The position numbers and the translations under genes are program-made. A stretch of DNA of 43,383 nt from a virus, in the IMG/VR virus record IMGVR_UViG_3300048838_000169, positions 1 to 43,383 of that record; one strand, 5' to 3'. The notes beneath the pieces are model-generated. The model saw only the letters and a program-made list of their open reading frames with translations, did not search any database and was not told where the DNA came from. Shown piece by piece: positions 30,779 to 41,334 of the stretch. Within the stretch, counting starts at the first letter, position 1. Each line of letters starts with the position of its first letter.

Positions 30779-33700
30779 ATACAGCGACCTTTTTCAAGAT
30801 GACGGGGCTATTGATAAGCTTATTTCTAAGCTTGGTGAATTAGAAGGAGTTTATAAAAAGTTAAATAACACCATACAAAAGCAGATTAAGGAAACTAAAA
30901 CTGAGGCTGCGGGAGTTGATATTGTAGACGAGGAAAGCATTAAGCGTATAACAGAACTTGAAAACAAACTAGCTATATTAACAAAGCAATACGATAAGCT
31001 AAGAAAATCTGAGGACGAATATCAAAAGACTAAAAAAGAAACAAAGGATATTTTAACTGAGGAGGAAAAGCTACAAAAGAAAAGAAATGCTTTGCTTCAA
31101 GAAGATGCTGTAAAATTAGAGGCTTTAAAGCTAGAAATTACAGAGATAACCAAAGCGAATAAAAAACAAGCAAAAGAGGCTTTAGGTTTAGTTGGCGCTT
31201 ATGATAAATTAAGCGGTGAGTTAAACGATTTAAGAAAAGCCTATAAAAATTTAGCAGCCGAAGGACAAGCGAACAGCGAGGAAGCTGAAAAGCTTTTATT
31301 TTCTATCACTAAACTAGACACTGAGCTAAAAGAAATTGATGCAACAGTAGGGCAAACACAGCGCTCGGTAGGTAATTATAAAGAAGCTGTAAAGGAGGCT
31401 TTGGAAGAAACTGACCTTTGGGGCGAAGGTCTTACGGGAATGATTGATAAAAGCGGTGTTCTTGGGGGTGTTTTGCAAAAGCTACAATTAATATTAGGCT
31501 TACTTAAAAAGCAACAACAAGCAAATACAGCGGCTTCACAAGTAAACACAGTTGCAACGGAAGCAAACGCAACCGCAACTTCACAAGCTGCAACAACACA
31601 AAACTTATTTGCACGGGCACAATTAGGAGCAGCAAGGGCTAGCAGGGTTCTAGGCAAAGCATTGAAAGCAAGTGGGATAGGGCTTGTTATTGCTGCATTA
31701 GCTGGATTGGTGGCAATGCTAACAAAAACACAGGCGGGAGTAGATAACGTAGCCGTTGGTATTGAAGGAATAAAACAGGTGTTAGAAGTCTTAATAGGCA
31801 GGTTTGCAAAGTTTGGCAGCTCTATACTTAGTTTGTTTAAAGGTATAGGACAAGGCGCTAAAGGGATTGCGCTTGCTTTAACTGGCAGCTTTTCCGATGC
31901 GGGTAAGGCTTTTGATGAAGCAGGTAAATCTTTTGCCGCTTCTTGGGATAATGCAAAAGCTAGTGTAACGGGGTTAAAAGATGAAGTTTCAGCAGCTATT
32001 GAAGTTGCTAAGGAAATTGCAGCTTTTGAAAAAGAGAGAAGGAAAAATGCTATTTTATTAAAAAAACAAATTGCAGAATTAAATGCAGAAGCTGAAAAGG
32101 GTGAGGAAATTGAAGGCGACAATACAAAGAGCTTTGAGGAAAGAAAGCAAGCTATTTTAAGCGCTGCAAAAGCACAAAAAGAAGCCAGTAAATTATCTGT
32201 TCAACTTATTGAAGATGAAATAAAAGCACTTGAATTAAGAGCAGAAACAGCAAGAAGGGCTGGAACTTTTGAAGCAAATATAGAGGCACAAGAAGAAATA
32301 GCAGAAAAGCAAGTTGAATTAATTGAGGCACAAACAGAGGCTACCGTTAAAGGATTGGCTTTAAGAAGGATTGCAAACCAATTAGAACAAGATTTAATAG
32401 AGAAAAACCTAGATATTTTAATTGATGGGTTTGATAATCAAAAGACCATTAATGAGCAATTGATTGCAGACGAAAAAAGGAGTTTTGAGGAAAGAAAAAG
32501 AATACTCGAAGAAACTAAAGCACTTCAAACAATTTCTTTAAATGAGGAGATAAAAGAAATTGAAAAGAAGGCTAAAAAACAAATTGATATTCAGGACTTA
32601 ATAGCTACCTCAGATGCCAAACTATTAAATGATAAAATTAGAGGCTTAGGTCTTTCTGAAATACTTGAAGGTAGGTTATTGGAGGTTATTCGGGATAATA
32701 GAACGGCAACTAATGATTTAAAAACAGCGGACAAAGATTTAAACGAAAGCCGCATATCTTTCTTAAACCAAGTAATCGAAAAAACAAAACAGCTACAAGT
32801 TCAAAACGAAGGTAATGTAACAGCTCAAAGAGAGCTTGAAGAAAATTACAGGTACGAAAAAGAAATAGAAGAACTAGAGTTGCAAATTAAAGTAGCCGAA
32901 AATGATTTAGAACTAACAACGGCTTTACTAGATAAAAAAGCACAATTAGAGATTGAGCATAACAGAAAGTTAGCAGACAACAAGATTACAACTTTACAGG
33001 AAACAAACCAAATTGAAGAAAAACAGCTAGAAATAAAGCTTTTAAAAGAGGGTGAAAAAGAAAAGGAAATAACAGAACAGTTAAGGGATTTTAAAATAAA
33101 GGCTTTAGAGGAGGAAATAAAAACAAAGCAAGATTTACAAAGAGATGCTTTAAACGAGGAGCTAGAACTTGCGAGGCTTAAATCTGAAAAGGAAAGAGAG
33201 ATTACAGCTAAAAGGTTAAAAGACCAACAAGAACTAACAGACTTAGTCGCTAATGCTTCATTTGATGCTTTTAAGGAAAGAATAGATAAAGAAAATGCTT
33301 TGTTAGATGACCAAACCCAAAAGCAAGAAGATAAAGTAACGTTACAGCAACAAAGAGCCGCAGAAGGTTTAGAGAACACTTTAGCATTTGAGGAGGCTGA
33401 ATTAGCTAAATTAGAGCAAAAGAAATTACAGCAAGAACGCAGGGCAATACGTTTAGAGAAGGTTAAAGCGCTTTATTCAGCCTACTCCGCTGCGGCTAGT
33501 GCTGGGGATAATAACGCAATTGTAAAAGTGATTCGGGATTTTGCTTTGATACAAGGGATTGAAAATAGCTTGTCTAGTTTTGGTGAGGGAACGGGCGAAC
33601 ATGGGACAGTAGCAGAGGCATTAAGCTCTAAACGTTCAGGCTCAAAAGGCGGCAACTCAATCTATGGTGGGCTTATTAGGGGTGAAAGCCATAAACGTAG

Positions 33701-34058
33701 AGGTTTTGGCGTGCCTATCCTTGTTGAAGGTGGCGAGGGTATTTTAAGTGTTAATCAGATGAAGGCGTTCGGAGTGGACAACTTCCAACAATTAACAAAG
33801 AGCTTGGATAGTGGTATAGTTGGAACGAATGTTTTTAGCGGGCAAATTGGACAAGTGCCAGTGCTTAACACTGTAAACATTGATTTAAGCAGTTTGAAAA
33901 AAGAGCTAAGAAGTGTGAAACAAGCAATTGAGAGTAAGCCAGTGCAACAAGTAAACGTAGAGCAATTAAGTAAGTCTTATACCGACTTTGTTGATACTAG
34001 AATAGAAGGCAATAGGAAAGTAATTAGTAGATTTAGAGTAAATAAAAAACGCATTTAA
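30759..34058 (+). CDS. tail tape measure protein, 1099 aa
   Basis: Longest gene. Long coiled-coil stretches (residues about 30-230 and 400-900, rich in Glu/Lys/Gln), a hydrophobic segment LKASGIGLVIAALAGLVAML near 306, and a Gly-rich stretch around 965-980. This is the makeup of tape measure proteins that set tail length and help DNA pass the envelope. At about 0.15 nm per residue it would suggest a tail of roughly 160 nm. Confidence 0.88.
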   Translation: MAENPIKYSDLFQDDGAIDKLISKLGELEGVYKKLNNTIQKQIKETKTEAAGVDIVDEESIKRITELENKLAILTKQYDKLRKSEDEYQKTKKETKDILTEEEKLQKKRNALLQEDAVKLEALKLEITEITKANKKQAKEALGLVGAYDKLSGELNDLRKAYKNLAAEGQANSEEAEKLLFSITKLDTELKEIDATVGQTQRSVGNYKEAVKEALEETDLWGEGLTGMIDKSGVLGGVLQKLQLILGLLKKQQQANTAASQVNTVATEANATATSQAATTQNLFARAQLGAARASRVLGKALKASGIGLVIAALAGLVAMLTKTQAGVDNVAVGIEGIKQVLEVLIGRFAKFGSSILSLFKGIGQGAKGIALALTGSFSDAGKAFDEAGKSFAASWDNAKASVTGLKDEVSAAIEVAKEIAAFEKERRKNAILLKKQIAELNAEAEKGEEIEGDNTKSFEERKQAILSAAKAQKEASKLSVQLIEDEIKALELRAETARRAGTFEANIEAQEEIAEKQVELIEAQTEATVKGLALRRIANQLEQDLIEKNLDILIDGFDNQKTINEQLIADEKRSFEERKRILEETKALQTISLNEEIKEIEKKAKKQIDIQDLIATSDAKLLNDKIRGLGLSEILEGRLLEVIRDNRTATNDLKTADKDLNESRISFLNQVIEKTKQLQVQNEGNVTAQRELEENYRYEKEIEELELQIKVAENDLELTTALLDKKAQLEIEHNRKLADNKITTLQETNQIEEKQLEIKLLKEGEKEKEITEQLRDFKIKALEEEIKTKQDLQRDALNEELELARLKSEKEREITAKRLKDQQELTDLVANASFDAFKERIDKENALLDDQTQKQEDKVTLQQQRAAEGLENTLAFEEAELAKLEQKKLQQERRAIRLEKVKALYSAYSAAASAGDNNAIVKVIRDFALIQGIENSLSSFGEGTGEHGTVAEALSSKRSGSKGGNSIYGGLIRGESHKRRGFGVPILVEGGEGILSVNQMKAFGVDNFQQLTKSLDSGIVGTNVFSGQIGQVPVLNTVNIDLSSLKKELRSVKQAIESKPVQQVNVEQLSKSYTDFVDTRIEGNRKVISRFRVNKKRI

Positions 34059-34059
34059 A

Positions 34060-36045
34060 ATGGCAATTCAGTTAGATTTTACTATTAACGGAAGGCAGGG
34101 AGGTACGCCAAGAAATGCGGGTGAAATAAAGCTCATTTCCAACTGGAATGAGAGTAACTTGGAGGACAAAAGCGAAGCTGAGGTATCAACTAACGTGCTG
34201 CAATTCGCCCTTGAAGATGCAAATGAAATTAACAGTCACGTTTCAGGCGGTCTAACTGGGGGTGGTGGTATATTTGAGGGGCTGCCTTATGCAATCACAG
34301 CTAACAATCTAATTACGGGTGTTAAAACAACTATCCTAGATGGGTATATTGACTTGACTGAAAACGCAAACTTTATAAGCTGCGATGAGGTGGAGGCGGT
34401 TATTAAGAAGCGTAAGAACTTAGACTGGTTCTCAGAGCAAGCCGATAGTTTTTCATTTGCTTATTTGGCTAGTTTACCAGTTGGAACGGTAGGAAGGATA
34501 AATGAAAGCGATTACATTGCAGTGCCTTATGTGCTAAACTTTCGCCCAGATGGATTTGTGGTGGTAATGATTTCAACGAACCTGTTTTTATTGGGCAAAG
34601 AAATTTACCAAACAATAAGGGAAATAATTAAAACGGTTGCAGATTTTGTAGAGGCAATACCGTTTGACTTAGCGGATTTAGCAGCTGCGATATTAAAAGT
34701 ACTTGGACTACTGATATACTTAGCCATTTTGATAAAGTTGTTTTATGATTTAGTGGTGCAAATGATTGAGGAATTTATGCCTCCTGTTAGACGCTATAAA
34801 GGAATGACATTCAAAACAATGTTTATTCGTGGTTGCGAGTACTTAGGATTGGACTTTCAAAGTACAATATTTGCAGAACAAAAGTGGGCAGAACTTATTT
34901 ATATGCCCACAAAATCGGTAAAAGGTAAGATTGGTGGTGGTGTGTTTAAGTCGCCTATTGAGAATGGACATCCGAATACAAATAGTGCCATTTATAACTT
35001 TGGCGACTTCCTTCGGGTAATGAAGCAAATGTTTAACGCTCAAATAAAAATTGAAGGTAAAACATTGCGGTTTGAACGTCGGGACCACTGGGATAGTACT
35101 TCTACTTGGGTATTGCCACGAGTTGAAACCGACCAACAAAGGAGGCTTTCAATTTTCAAATATAACACGGGGGAGCTAAATTCAAATTACATTATTAGTT
35201 TTTCAGTCGACCCTGTGGACGAAAACACGCTTGAAACATTTAAGGGCACTAATTTTCAAGCAGTAACAACACCAGTTATTGTCGGAAATAAAGATTTTGT
35301 AAATGTAAAAGGGCTTGCTGAGGTTCGCTTACCTTTTGCTTTAGGGGTGCGTAAGGAAGGGTTGAACAGATACGAAGTAACGCTTATAACTTTAGCGGTA
35401 CTTTTAGATACCTTTGTAGCTGGAGTGAATATCATAAGAGCTTCGCTTAACAATTTAAGCGGCGGAAGTGTTGGGAATCAAAATTCCTTCGCTTTATTCG
35501 GGTTAACAAAGTCGATTACAAACAGAATCGGAATGCTGCAATTAAGTCAAGATTTAACGGGCGTTGACAAAATGCTACCAGATTTTGCAAAGAATCCAAA
35601 GCCTAATTTAATCACTGAGATAGCGACTAATTTACAAAGTTGGATTAGCGGGGTTTTCAATGTAACTAAACCGCCAAGCGTGACAAACGCAATAAGTAAC
35701 CAAGCGGCTTTAAGTTTAACCACTATTAACGCTTCACAGCTTTGGGCACACTTTCACTGCATTAACTCTTTTGCTGAAACAATAGATGGACTTAAGACTT
35801 ATCAAACAAATACATACGTTAAGACTAATAATCAAGCGAAAATTTATGAGGCAGTTGAGATGCCATTTTGTGAGCAAGATTGGCTAAGTTTGCAAACAAA
35901 TAATAGGTTCGTAACCAACGATGGAAAGATAGGTGAGGTGCTTAGGATTGAATGGGATTTACAAAATGATAAGGCTGTTTTGGACTACACAATAAAAGAA
36001 AAATACACTAATAATTTAAAAGTAGAATTTAATGAAGGAGGATAG
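34060..36045 (+). CDS. putative distal tail/baseplate protein, 661 aa
   Basis: Directly follows the tape measure gene (1-base gap), the standard place of distal tail proteins. Starts MAIQLDFTINGRQGGTPRN. A strongly hydrophobic region (about 190-240, LAAAILKVLGLLIYLAIL) is unusual for a tail protein and could interact with the host membrane. Later part is strand-rich. Confidence 0.6.
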   Translation: MAIQLDFTINGRQGGTPRNAGEIKLISNWNESNLEDKSEAEVSTNVLQFALEDANEINSHVSGGLTGGGGIFEGLPYAITANNLITGVKTTILDGYIDLTENANFISCDEVEAVIKKRKNLDWFSEQADSFSFAYLASLPVGTVGRINESDYIAVPYVLNFRPDGFVVVMISTNLFLLGKEIYQTIREIIKTVADFVEAIPFDLADLAAAILKVLGLLIYLAILIKLFYDLVVQMIEEFMPPVRRYKGMTFKTMFIRGCEYLGLDFQSTIFAEQKWAELIYMPTKSVKGKIGGGVFKSPIENGHPNTNSAIYNFGDFLRVMKQMFNAQIKIEGKTLRFERRDHWDSTSTWVLPRVETDQQRRLSIFKYNTGELNSNYIISFSVDPVDENTLETFKGTNFQAVTTPVIVGNKDFVNVKGLAEVRLPFALGVRKEGLNRYEVTLITLAVLLDTFVAGVNIIRASLNNLSGGSVGNQNSFALFGLTKSITNRIGMLQLSQDLTGVDKMLPDFAKNPKPNLITEIATNLQSWISGVFNVTKPPSVTNAISNQAALSLTTINASQLWAHFHCINSFAETIDGLKTYQTNTYVKTNNQAKIYEAVEMPFCEQDWLSLQTNNRFVTNDGKIGEVLRIEWDLQNDKAVLDYTIKEKYTNNLKVEFNEGG

Positions 36046-36274
36046 CCTAAAGGAATTTCAAAAGTTAGCAGAAACGATAAAGACAGCATTTGACAAAATG
36101 CCTGAATTAATCAATAGCTTAACTAATGAATTGCCAGAGGAAGAAAAAAAGAAAGTAGCTGGGATAATGGCTGAGGGCTTTGATTTGCTTGATAATAACA
36201 AGCTAGACTTTATGACTAAAATGCAAAAGATTAATGATTTAAATAATAAATATGGCAAAGGCAACGCTCGTTAG
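36032..36274 (+). CDS. small helical protein, 80 aa
   Basis: Starts MKEDSLKEFQKLAETIKT; acidic helices throughout. Overlaps both neighbours (14 and 23 bases) within the tail operon. No family recognised. Confidence 0.6.
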   Translation: MKEDSLKEFQKLAETIKTAFDKMPELINSLTNELPEEEKKKVAGIMAEGFDLLDNNKLDFMTKMQKINDLNNKYGKGNAR

Positions 36275-38762
36275 TAGGGTTTACGGCAATAGGTTTGACG
36301 CTCAAACAACCTCTTTTCTTATTGGGAACGTGGGCGATATTATCGACCTTACTTTGCAATTTGATGTCGAAATAACAAGCACTAGCAGTACTGGCAACGC
36401 TTGGAATATCACAAATAACACAACAATAACTAGAACAATCGGTAGCTGGTACGATGAGGGCTACATTCAGGGAGGTGCGGTATCAATAACATTGTTACAC
36501 AACTCGGGAGTAAAGAGCTTAACAGCGACAATATTAACCCTTTCGCCTACGATAATGGTTTTAACTGCAATGGTGGGCGATACGCTAGAGAATGGAACAT
36601 ATCCCGACACGGCAGCCATGAATGGTCTTGCTTATATGGGTAGCGATGAACCAATCGAAGGCATAGAGTTTAAATATAATTTAACATCAAACACACAAGC
36701 GCAAAGTGGTGGAACGGATGCAAGCGTTATCGATGGAGGAGTAACGATATTTAAAAGCAACCAACTAGACGCAACAGACCCGACATTGATAGATTTAACT
36801 CCTTATGGTGAACGGTCTGGAATGGCTATTTTAAGTTCGCAAATAAAAGGACTTGGGATAAGCGGAGGGGTGCAATCCTTTGAACTTCGAGCTTCATTTA
36901 TGATTTTGCCCGATTGGGAGCTAACAAGCAACTTTACAACTGGCACAAAACCGAGTAATTATAGCAATCAAGAGTGTTTGACCGACTACATTTATTGTAA
37001 ATTCTTACCGCAGGCAGCAAACCCGAACATATTTGTTGAAACAAGCACATCACAAACAGCATTGCTGGGAAATACAGGCTGGTTTGATGAAAATTATAAT
37101 GGGGGAGCAAATAAATTTGCAACAAAATTAGGAAGTAGTTATTTAGCAACTTTCGCTAACGAATTAAACACCTTAACCGTTCCCGATGTACTAACAACAG
37201 AGGGTACTAACTTTAGATTTTTTTTGGTTGACAATGGCGCAAACGCGAATAGGGAGTACAAAATTGGCTTTCTTTGGTTGCCAGACGACACTAGCTTATA
37301 TTTTAACAAATTAACACCCTTTCACGAAAACTTACTTTATTGTGGGGCTGGTGATGTTACACCTCTTCAAGTTGGTTCTACTGGCTTGTTTACTGGCTAC
37401 ACTAATGCAGACGGTGCAAGGATGGACATTCAAATAAATGCGGTTGCTATTCCAGCAAGTGATGCTGTTATTTTCGAGGGTCTATTTAAACCAAATGCGG
37501 CTTTCAATACCTTCATGCAAACCGCAACAGCTTCGGGAACTCAAAACGCTAATTATTTGATTTGGATAAGCGCTGGGGATGAAACTTTAAGCACATTGAA
37601 TAGTGATAGAGTTTCAGTAATAGCTAAATTCGGCGAGCTTCAAACTTCAACAAACAGTTATGAACAATTCAATGTTACTAACAGCTTCATTAATCATGCT
37701 CAATTAGCTGCTCAAGTTGGTACAACTGATATTGTTACTTGCGTAGAAGATGAGGTAATGGCTAGGAGTGTGATTAAAGTTGATACGGCACAACAGGAGT
37801 TTATCGAGGAAATTACTTTCTCAATTGATGCAGTAAGTAACCAGCCAATCGGATTTAATACAGGACTTTCTAGCTTCAACGTTGAAACAACGACTTTTGA
37901 TTGTACAGGTTTTCCAAAGGATGCACAACAAATTCAACAAATTGACATTGACACGATTAGAGGTTTTAAAATGGCTACTGGGGTGGAAAAAAACCAAGTT
38001 AAGATTTTTAGAAGCCCGATTGACGATAGCGGTACTTTGCTTGCTTACCGTGCCCTTTATAGCTTTCGCCCACGTTGGGAGGACTGGCAACAGAACTTAA
38101 ACGTAGACGGGGCTTTTTACGATAATTCAGAGTTAAACAAAGGATTCAATAATGATTGGTCTAGGTTTGACAATATAAATCTACTTGGTGGGGCTTGGCG
38201 TTTGCAGTATTCAGTTAAAATGCGAATAAATAGAGGTGGTACAATTGTGTACACGCAAAACCCATTCAAATTTTCGGTTAGGGATTACGAAGAAAGCACT
38301 GTTTGGGACGGCGCAATAACTACGTATAACGTTAATAAATCAACTAGCTTATTCATTGGGGTAAACGCAGACGGGATAAGAGAGAATGGCATAATCGCAG
38401 ACAATAAAACATGGGTAGAGGCTGACTTTGACTTAGAAGATGTTATGGGCGACGTTGGAAGTGTTAGTGATTATTTCGGGGTGATTAGAATGGAGGAATA
38501 CCGCAACGGAGGTATTTATAAAATTGATATGCTTTCAAATGTTATAGACAATGAAAATATTACGAATTTTTTAATACCTTTAACTGGAGAAACGGCAACG
38601 AAGATTACTAAGGTAAGTGCTACAAAGATGAGGCTAGAATGTTATATTGATAACACGAGGTTAAACAGCTCTGTATCAAGTTATAAGCTAAGTGCAAGGC
38701 TGGGGATTAGCAACATAAACTTAGGGAAATATTCAAGTCATTACTCTAAAAAATACAATTAA
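36252..38762 (+). CDS. large tail protein, 836 aa
   Basis: Starts MAKATLVSRVYGNRFDA. Strand-rich with many Thr/Asn/Gly, consistent with a tail-tip or receptor-binding scaffold between distal tail protein and spike. No enzymatic motif seen. Together with the 614-residue protein at 9882 it is one of two large candidate host-contact proteins. Confidence 0.55.
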   Translation: MAKATLVSRVYGNRFDAQTTSFLIGNVGDIIDLTLQFDVEITSTSSTGNAWNITNNTTITRTIGSWYDEGYIQGGAVSITLLHNSGVKSLTATILTLSPTIMVLTAMVGDTLENGTYPDTAAMNGLAYMGSDEPIEGIEFKYNLTSNTQAQSGGTDASVIDGGVTIFKSNQLDATDPTLIDLTPYGERSGMAILSSQIKGLGISGGVQSFELRASFMILPDWELTSNFTTGTKPSNYSNQECLTDYIYCKFLPQAANPNIFVETSTSQTALLGNTGWFDENYNGGANKFATKLGSSYLATFANELNTLTVPDVLTTEGTNFRFFLVDNGANANREYKIGFLWLPDDTSLYFNKLTPFHENLLYCGAGDVTPLQVGSTGLFTGYTNADGARMDIQINAVAIPASDAVIFEGLFKPNAAFNTFMQTATASGTQNANYLIWISAGDETLSTLNSDRVSVIAKFGELQTSTNSYEQFNVTNSFINHAQLAAQVGTTDIVTCVEDEVMARSVIKVDTAQQEFIEEITFSIDAVSNQPIGFNTGLSSFNVETTTFDCTGFPKDAQQIQQIDIDTIRGFKMATGVEKNQVKIFRSPIDDSGTLLAYRALYSFRPRWEDWQQNLNVDGAFYDNSELNKGFNNDWSRFDNINLLGGAWRLQYSVKMRINRGGTIVYTQNPFKFSVRDYEESTVWDGAITTYNVNKSTSLFIGVNADGIRENGIIADNKTWVEADFDLEDVMGDVGSVSDYFGVIRMEEYRNGGIYKIDMLSNVIDNENITNFLIPLTGETATKITKVSATKMRLECYIDNTRLNSSVSSYKLSARLGISNINLGKYSSHYSKKYN

Positions 38763-38765
38763 AAT

Positions 38766-40304
38766 ATGGCAGATTTAGGAAATATAGTAGCGCTTAAAGC
38801 CGCAATTGCGGCAATACTGAATAACAGCGTGCCAGACGAAAGTATTGAGCCAGACGACCACAACGGGTTGTTAGTTGATTTGCTTGACACGATTACCAAT
38901 GGCACAATATTTCAAAACGTTTTAGTTTCAGGCACAAATATTAAGACAGTTAAAGGAATTTCCTTGTTGGGAGCTGGCGATGTGCCAATAAACGAAAACG
39001 CAACCCATACAGGAGAGGTTACAGGGGCGACTGCATTAACCGCACAGCCAACGATTATAAGCAATAAAACTGCAATAGTAGGAGCTTTAACAGGGACAGA
39101 GGAAGTACTTGTTAATGATGGTACTTTAAAGAAAGTAACAACGCAGCAAATTGCAGACTTGGGGGGTGCTCCTTTTGGTAAAGTAGGTATTCCAAATTCA
39201 AACGGTGAATACACTTACTATAATGATGTTAAAATAGCTATTGAAAGTGCAACAAGTGGACAAATTGTTTTCTTGTTTGCGAATTGTGAAACAACAGCTA
39301 CAATTACTTTACCTGCAAATGTAAGTTTAGAGGGTAATGGCTTTAAAATTTACAATCATCAAGCCGATGCAACAAGGATTTTAGAGTTAAATTCTACCGT
39401 AGCACATAAAACAAATTGGTCTAATATAACATTTGAAAGAGTAAATGGTACTTCTTATGTAATAGACGTTTTAAGTCCATGGAGCGGAAACGTGCAATTG
39501 ACTTGTTCAAACGTTTTAATAACTAGTGATAGTCCAGAATACGTTATGTTTTGGCTTAATAACAACGTAGGCAGTTTTCTAAAAGGTTTACGAGTTGATG
39601 CGGTTGCGGGTATTCAAATACAAAATCCTATCACAGTAACAGATTGTAATGTAAAAACAACCACAGGTATTTGTTACTTTGGAAATCTAAGCGCTAAAGT
39701 TGTTAATTCTTACGGAGAAAGTTTAACAGGTAAAGTTTTTAATATACCTAATGTTGTTTCATGTTACGGAGTTACCTCTTCAGGTACTCTTGTAGGAGGT
39801 TATAATGTGTATATCCGAAATACAATTCTTGAGAGTTCTTCGGGGTCTATTGATGCTGGATTTACTGCACTTTTGAAAAATTCAATAGCTACCTCTACTT
39901 GCTCAACGTTTTTAGTTAGTGGAAGAGCTGAAAATTCTATTATTACCAATAATGGAACTGGAGCAGCTTTTGAAACTTTTTTTGGCAATGTTCCAAGTGA
40001 AAATTCAAAATTTTATAGTGCTGGAAATGTAGTTGCAAACATTACCAACCCTGTGCAAAGTATGCAATTTACCAACTGCGTTATTGAAAGTGCATGGAAT
40101 AATGCAGGAGGACACGGTATTATTTGCGGTACAAATTCAAAAATAACAGGTTGTAAAATAAAGGTCGCCAATGCTTCCGCCAATTGTATAACGTCAGGTA
40201 CAGCTTATATGGCGAACAATACTTATGAGGGGGCAACAGTACCAGTAGCAGCAACTCAATTAATAACTAACCTTATTGATAATCAAGGAAATATTTTAAT
40301 GTAA
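38766..40304 (+). CDS. tail spike/fibre with right-handed beta-helix
   Basis: 512 aa. The N-terminal part ends in a typical fibre motif, IKTVKGISLLGAGDVPI (about 58-74), and VTTQQIADLGG. From about residue 150 a repeating pattern of short strands with turns (ATITLPANVSLEGNGFKI, CNVKTTTGICYFGN, NSIITNNGTGAAFE, NCVIESAWNNAGGHGIIC) indicates a pectate-lyase-like beta-helix. Such spikes bind or cut host surface polysaccharides; no catalytic residues can be assigned. Confidence 0.75.
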   Translation: MADLGNIVALKAAIAAILNNSVPDESIEPDDHNGLLVDLLDTITNGTIFQNVLVSGTNIKTVKGISLLGAGDVPINENATHTGEVTGATALTAQPTIISNKTAIVGALTGTEEVLVNDGTLKKVTTQQIADLGGAPFGKVGIPNSNGEYTYYNDVKIAIESATSGQIVFLFANCETTATITLPANVSLEGNGFKIYNHQADATRILELNSTVAHKTNWSNITFERVNGTSYVIDVLSPWSGNVQLTCSNVLITSDSPEYVMFWLNNNVGSFLKGLRVDAVAGIQIQNPITVTDCNVKTTTGICYFGNLSAKVVNSYGESLTGKVFNIPNVVSCYGVTSSGTLVGGYNVYIRNTILESSSGSIDAGFTALLKNSIATSTCSTFLVSGRAENSIITNNGTGAAFETFFGNVPSENSKFYSAGNVVANITNPVQSMQFTNCVIESAWNNAGGHGIICGTNSKITGCKIKVANASANCITSGTAYMANNTYEGATVPVAATQLITNLIDNQGNILM

Positions 40305-40609
40305 TGGCAAAAGAAAGAATTTCAATAATAAAGGGTTACGATATTTTAACGGTGTTTGACGAAAACAGCGAAAAAATACATGAAGAAAGCCCACAAACAA
40401 CAGACAGTTCAGCAGTTGAAAATGTTTTAAATAATAATAAAACTGTTGTATGGGACTTTAAACTGATTTCAATAGCTGTTAGCGTTGGTCAAATTACAAT
40501 TTACAGTACTGTTTTACCAAGCGAGGAACAAGAGTTTGAACAACTTTATATTTTAGACTTTACAGCAGAGGAACAAACAATAATTAATAATTTTCTCTCT
40601 TTATTATAA
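40304..40609 (+). CDS. hypothetical protein after the spike, 101 aa
   Basis: Starts MAKERISIIKGYDILTVF, shares its first base with the spike stop codon. Beta-rich with acidic loops. Possibly a spike chaperone or tail-associated protein by position. No family recognised. Confidence 0.6.
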   Translation: MAKERISIIKGYDILTVFDENSEKIHEESPQTTDSSAVENVLNNNKTVVWDFKLISIAVSVGQITIYSTVLPSEEQEFEQLYILDFTAEEQTIINNFLSLL

Positions 40610-40692
40610 TGGCTGTAATTAATAGAGGCATAACGTTTGAAACAAAACTACCAAGTGGTTTCGCACAAATAATTAAAAAGAGCAATGATTAA
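40609..40692 (+). CDS. micro-protein, 27 aa
   Basis: ATG 40609 shares its A with the previous stop (TAATG); TAA 40690-40692. Begins MAVINRGITFETKLPSG. Junction coupling suggests translation, but the product is too short for a family. Confidence 0.4.
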   Translation: MAVINRGITFETKLPSGFAQIIKKSND

Positions 40693-40771
40693 CTGGAACT
40701 TAGACTATATTAACCTAGAGGCTTGTATGCCTCATTTAAGCTTAACGCAATGGCAGCACACCACAAGATAA
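40685..40771 (+). CDS. possible micro-protein, 28 aa
   Basis: ATG 40685 overlaps the previous frame by 8 bases and ends 21 bases inside the following holin-like gene. Begins MINWNLDYINLEACMPH. It may only couple translation to the holin gene. Confidence 0.3.
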   Translation: MINWNLDYINLEACMPHLSLTQWQHTTR

Positions 40772-40956
40772 CAGATAACGCCTTTATTGACTTCTTAATC
40801 GGGCACATTTTTACAGCTTCAATATTTAGCTTTTCTGTTGATTTCGGAAGGGCTATGTTACTTGGTGTGGCTGGAGGTTTAGGTTCTTTGCTGGTTCGTT
40901 TTTTCCACAATTTAATAAAAAAACATTATGTCAAAGACGATAAAGAGAGTAATTAA
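40750..40956 (+). CDS. putative holin-like membrane protein, 68 aa
   Basis: ATG 40750 (MAAHHKITDNAFIDFLI). Two membrane segments, FLIGHIFTASIFSFSV and MLLGVAGGLGSLLVRFF, with a charged C-terminus (KKHYVKDDKESN). Small two-span proteins at the end of the late operon are typical holin candidates; the endolysin lies further along the circular map at 5371. Overlaps the next gene by 29 bases. Confidence 0.55.
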   Translation: MAAHHKITDNAFIDFLIGHIFTASIFSFSVDFGRAMLLGVAGGLGSLLVRFFHNLIKKHYVKDDKESN

Positions 40957-41119
40957 CGTACTAACAAGTTTAAAGTCAATAATTGGCGTAGTTGCTATGA
41001 CTACTTATGCGATGGAGCATGAGAAGGTAGCGTTTTGGACGCTTGTAGGAGGGGCAATGCTTGACGAAGCGGCAAAGCTTCTTAAAAAAGAAATTAATCC
41101 AAAAGAAGAAATAAATTAA
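40928..41119 (+). CDS. putative holin-like small membrane protein, 63 aa
   Basis: Starts MSKTIKRVINVLTSLKS, then a hydrophobic region (IIGVVAMTTYAM and FWTLVGGAMLDEA) and a basic/acidic tail (KKEINPKEEIN). With its neighbour it may form a holin pair or holin/antiholin. Followed by a terminator. Call from size, topology and place. Confidence 0.5.
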   Translation: MSKTIKRVINVLTSLKSIIGVVAMTTYAMEHEKVAFWTLVGGAMLDEAAKLLKKEINPKEEIN

Positions 41120-41157
41120 TAGCTTATCAACCAGTAAGAGTTGAAAAAGTATAAGAA

Positions 41158-41193
41158 GCCGTTTAGTTAATTCTAAGCGGTTTTTGTTTTTTT
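41158..41193 (+). terminator. late-operon terminator
   Basis: Stem CCGTTTAG (41159-41166) / CTAAGCGG (41173-41180) with a T-rich tail. The following 41194-41334 is AT-rich with no gene. It contains an orphan junction-like GTTACCATTAG at 41287 preceded by TATACGGT, perhaps a remnant attC right arm. Confidence 0.85.
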
Positions 41194-41334
41194 AACATTT
41201 AAATTTTGTCAATTGGGATTAAAATATACTTTGAAAATACTACTGAAATTTGGTTAAACACTTAATAGCTATACGCTTTATACGGTGTTACCATTAGTAC
41301 GGTAAAATAAGAACGAAACTTTTTTAATATTCCT

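Noticed and set aside
30759-34058. Long minus-strand frames inside the tape measure gene (for example 31376-32122 and 32846-33379)
   Set aside because: Low-complexity Ser/Ala-rich shadows of the coiled-coil coding sequence.
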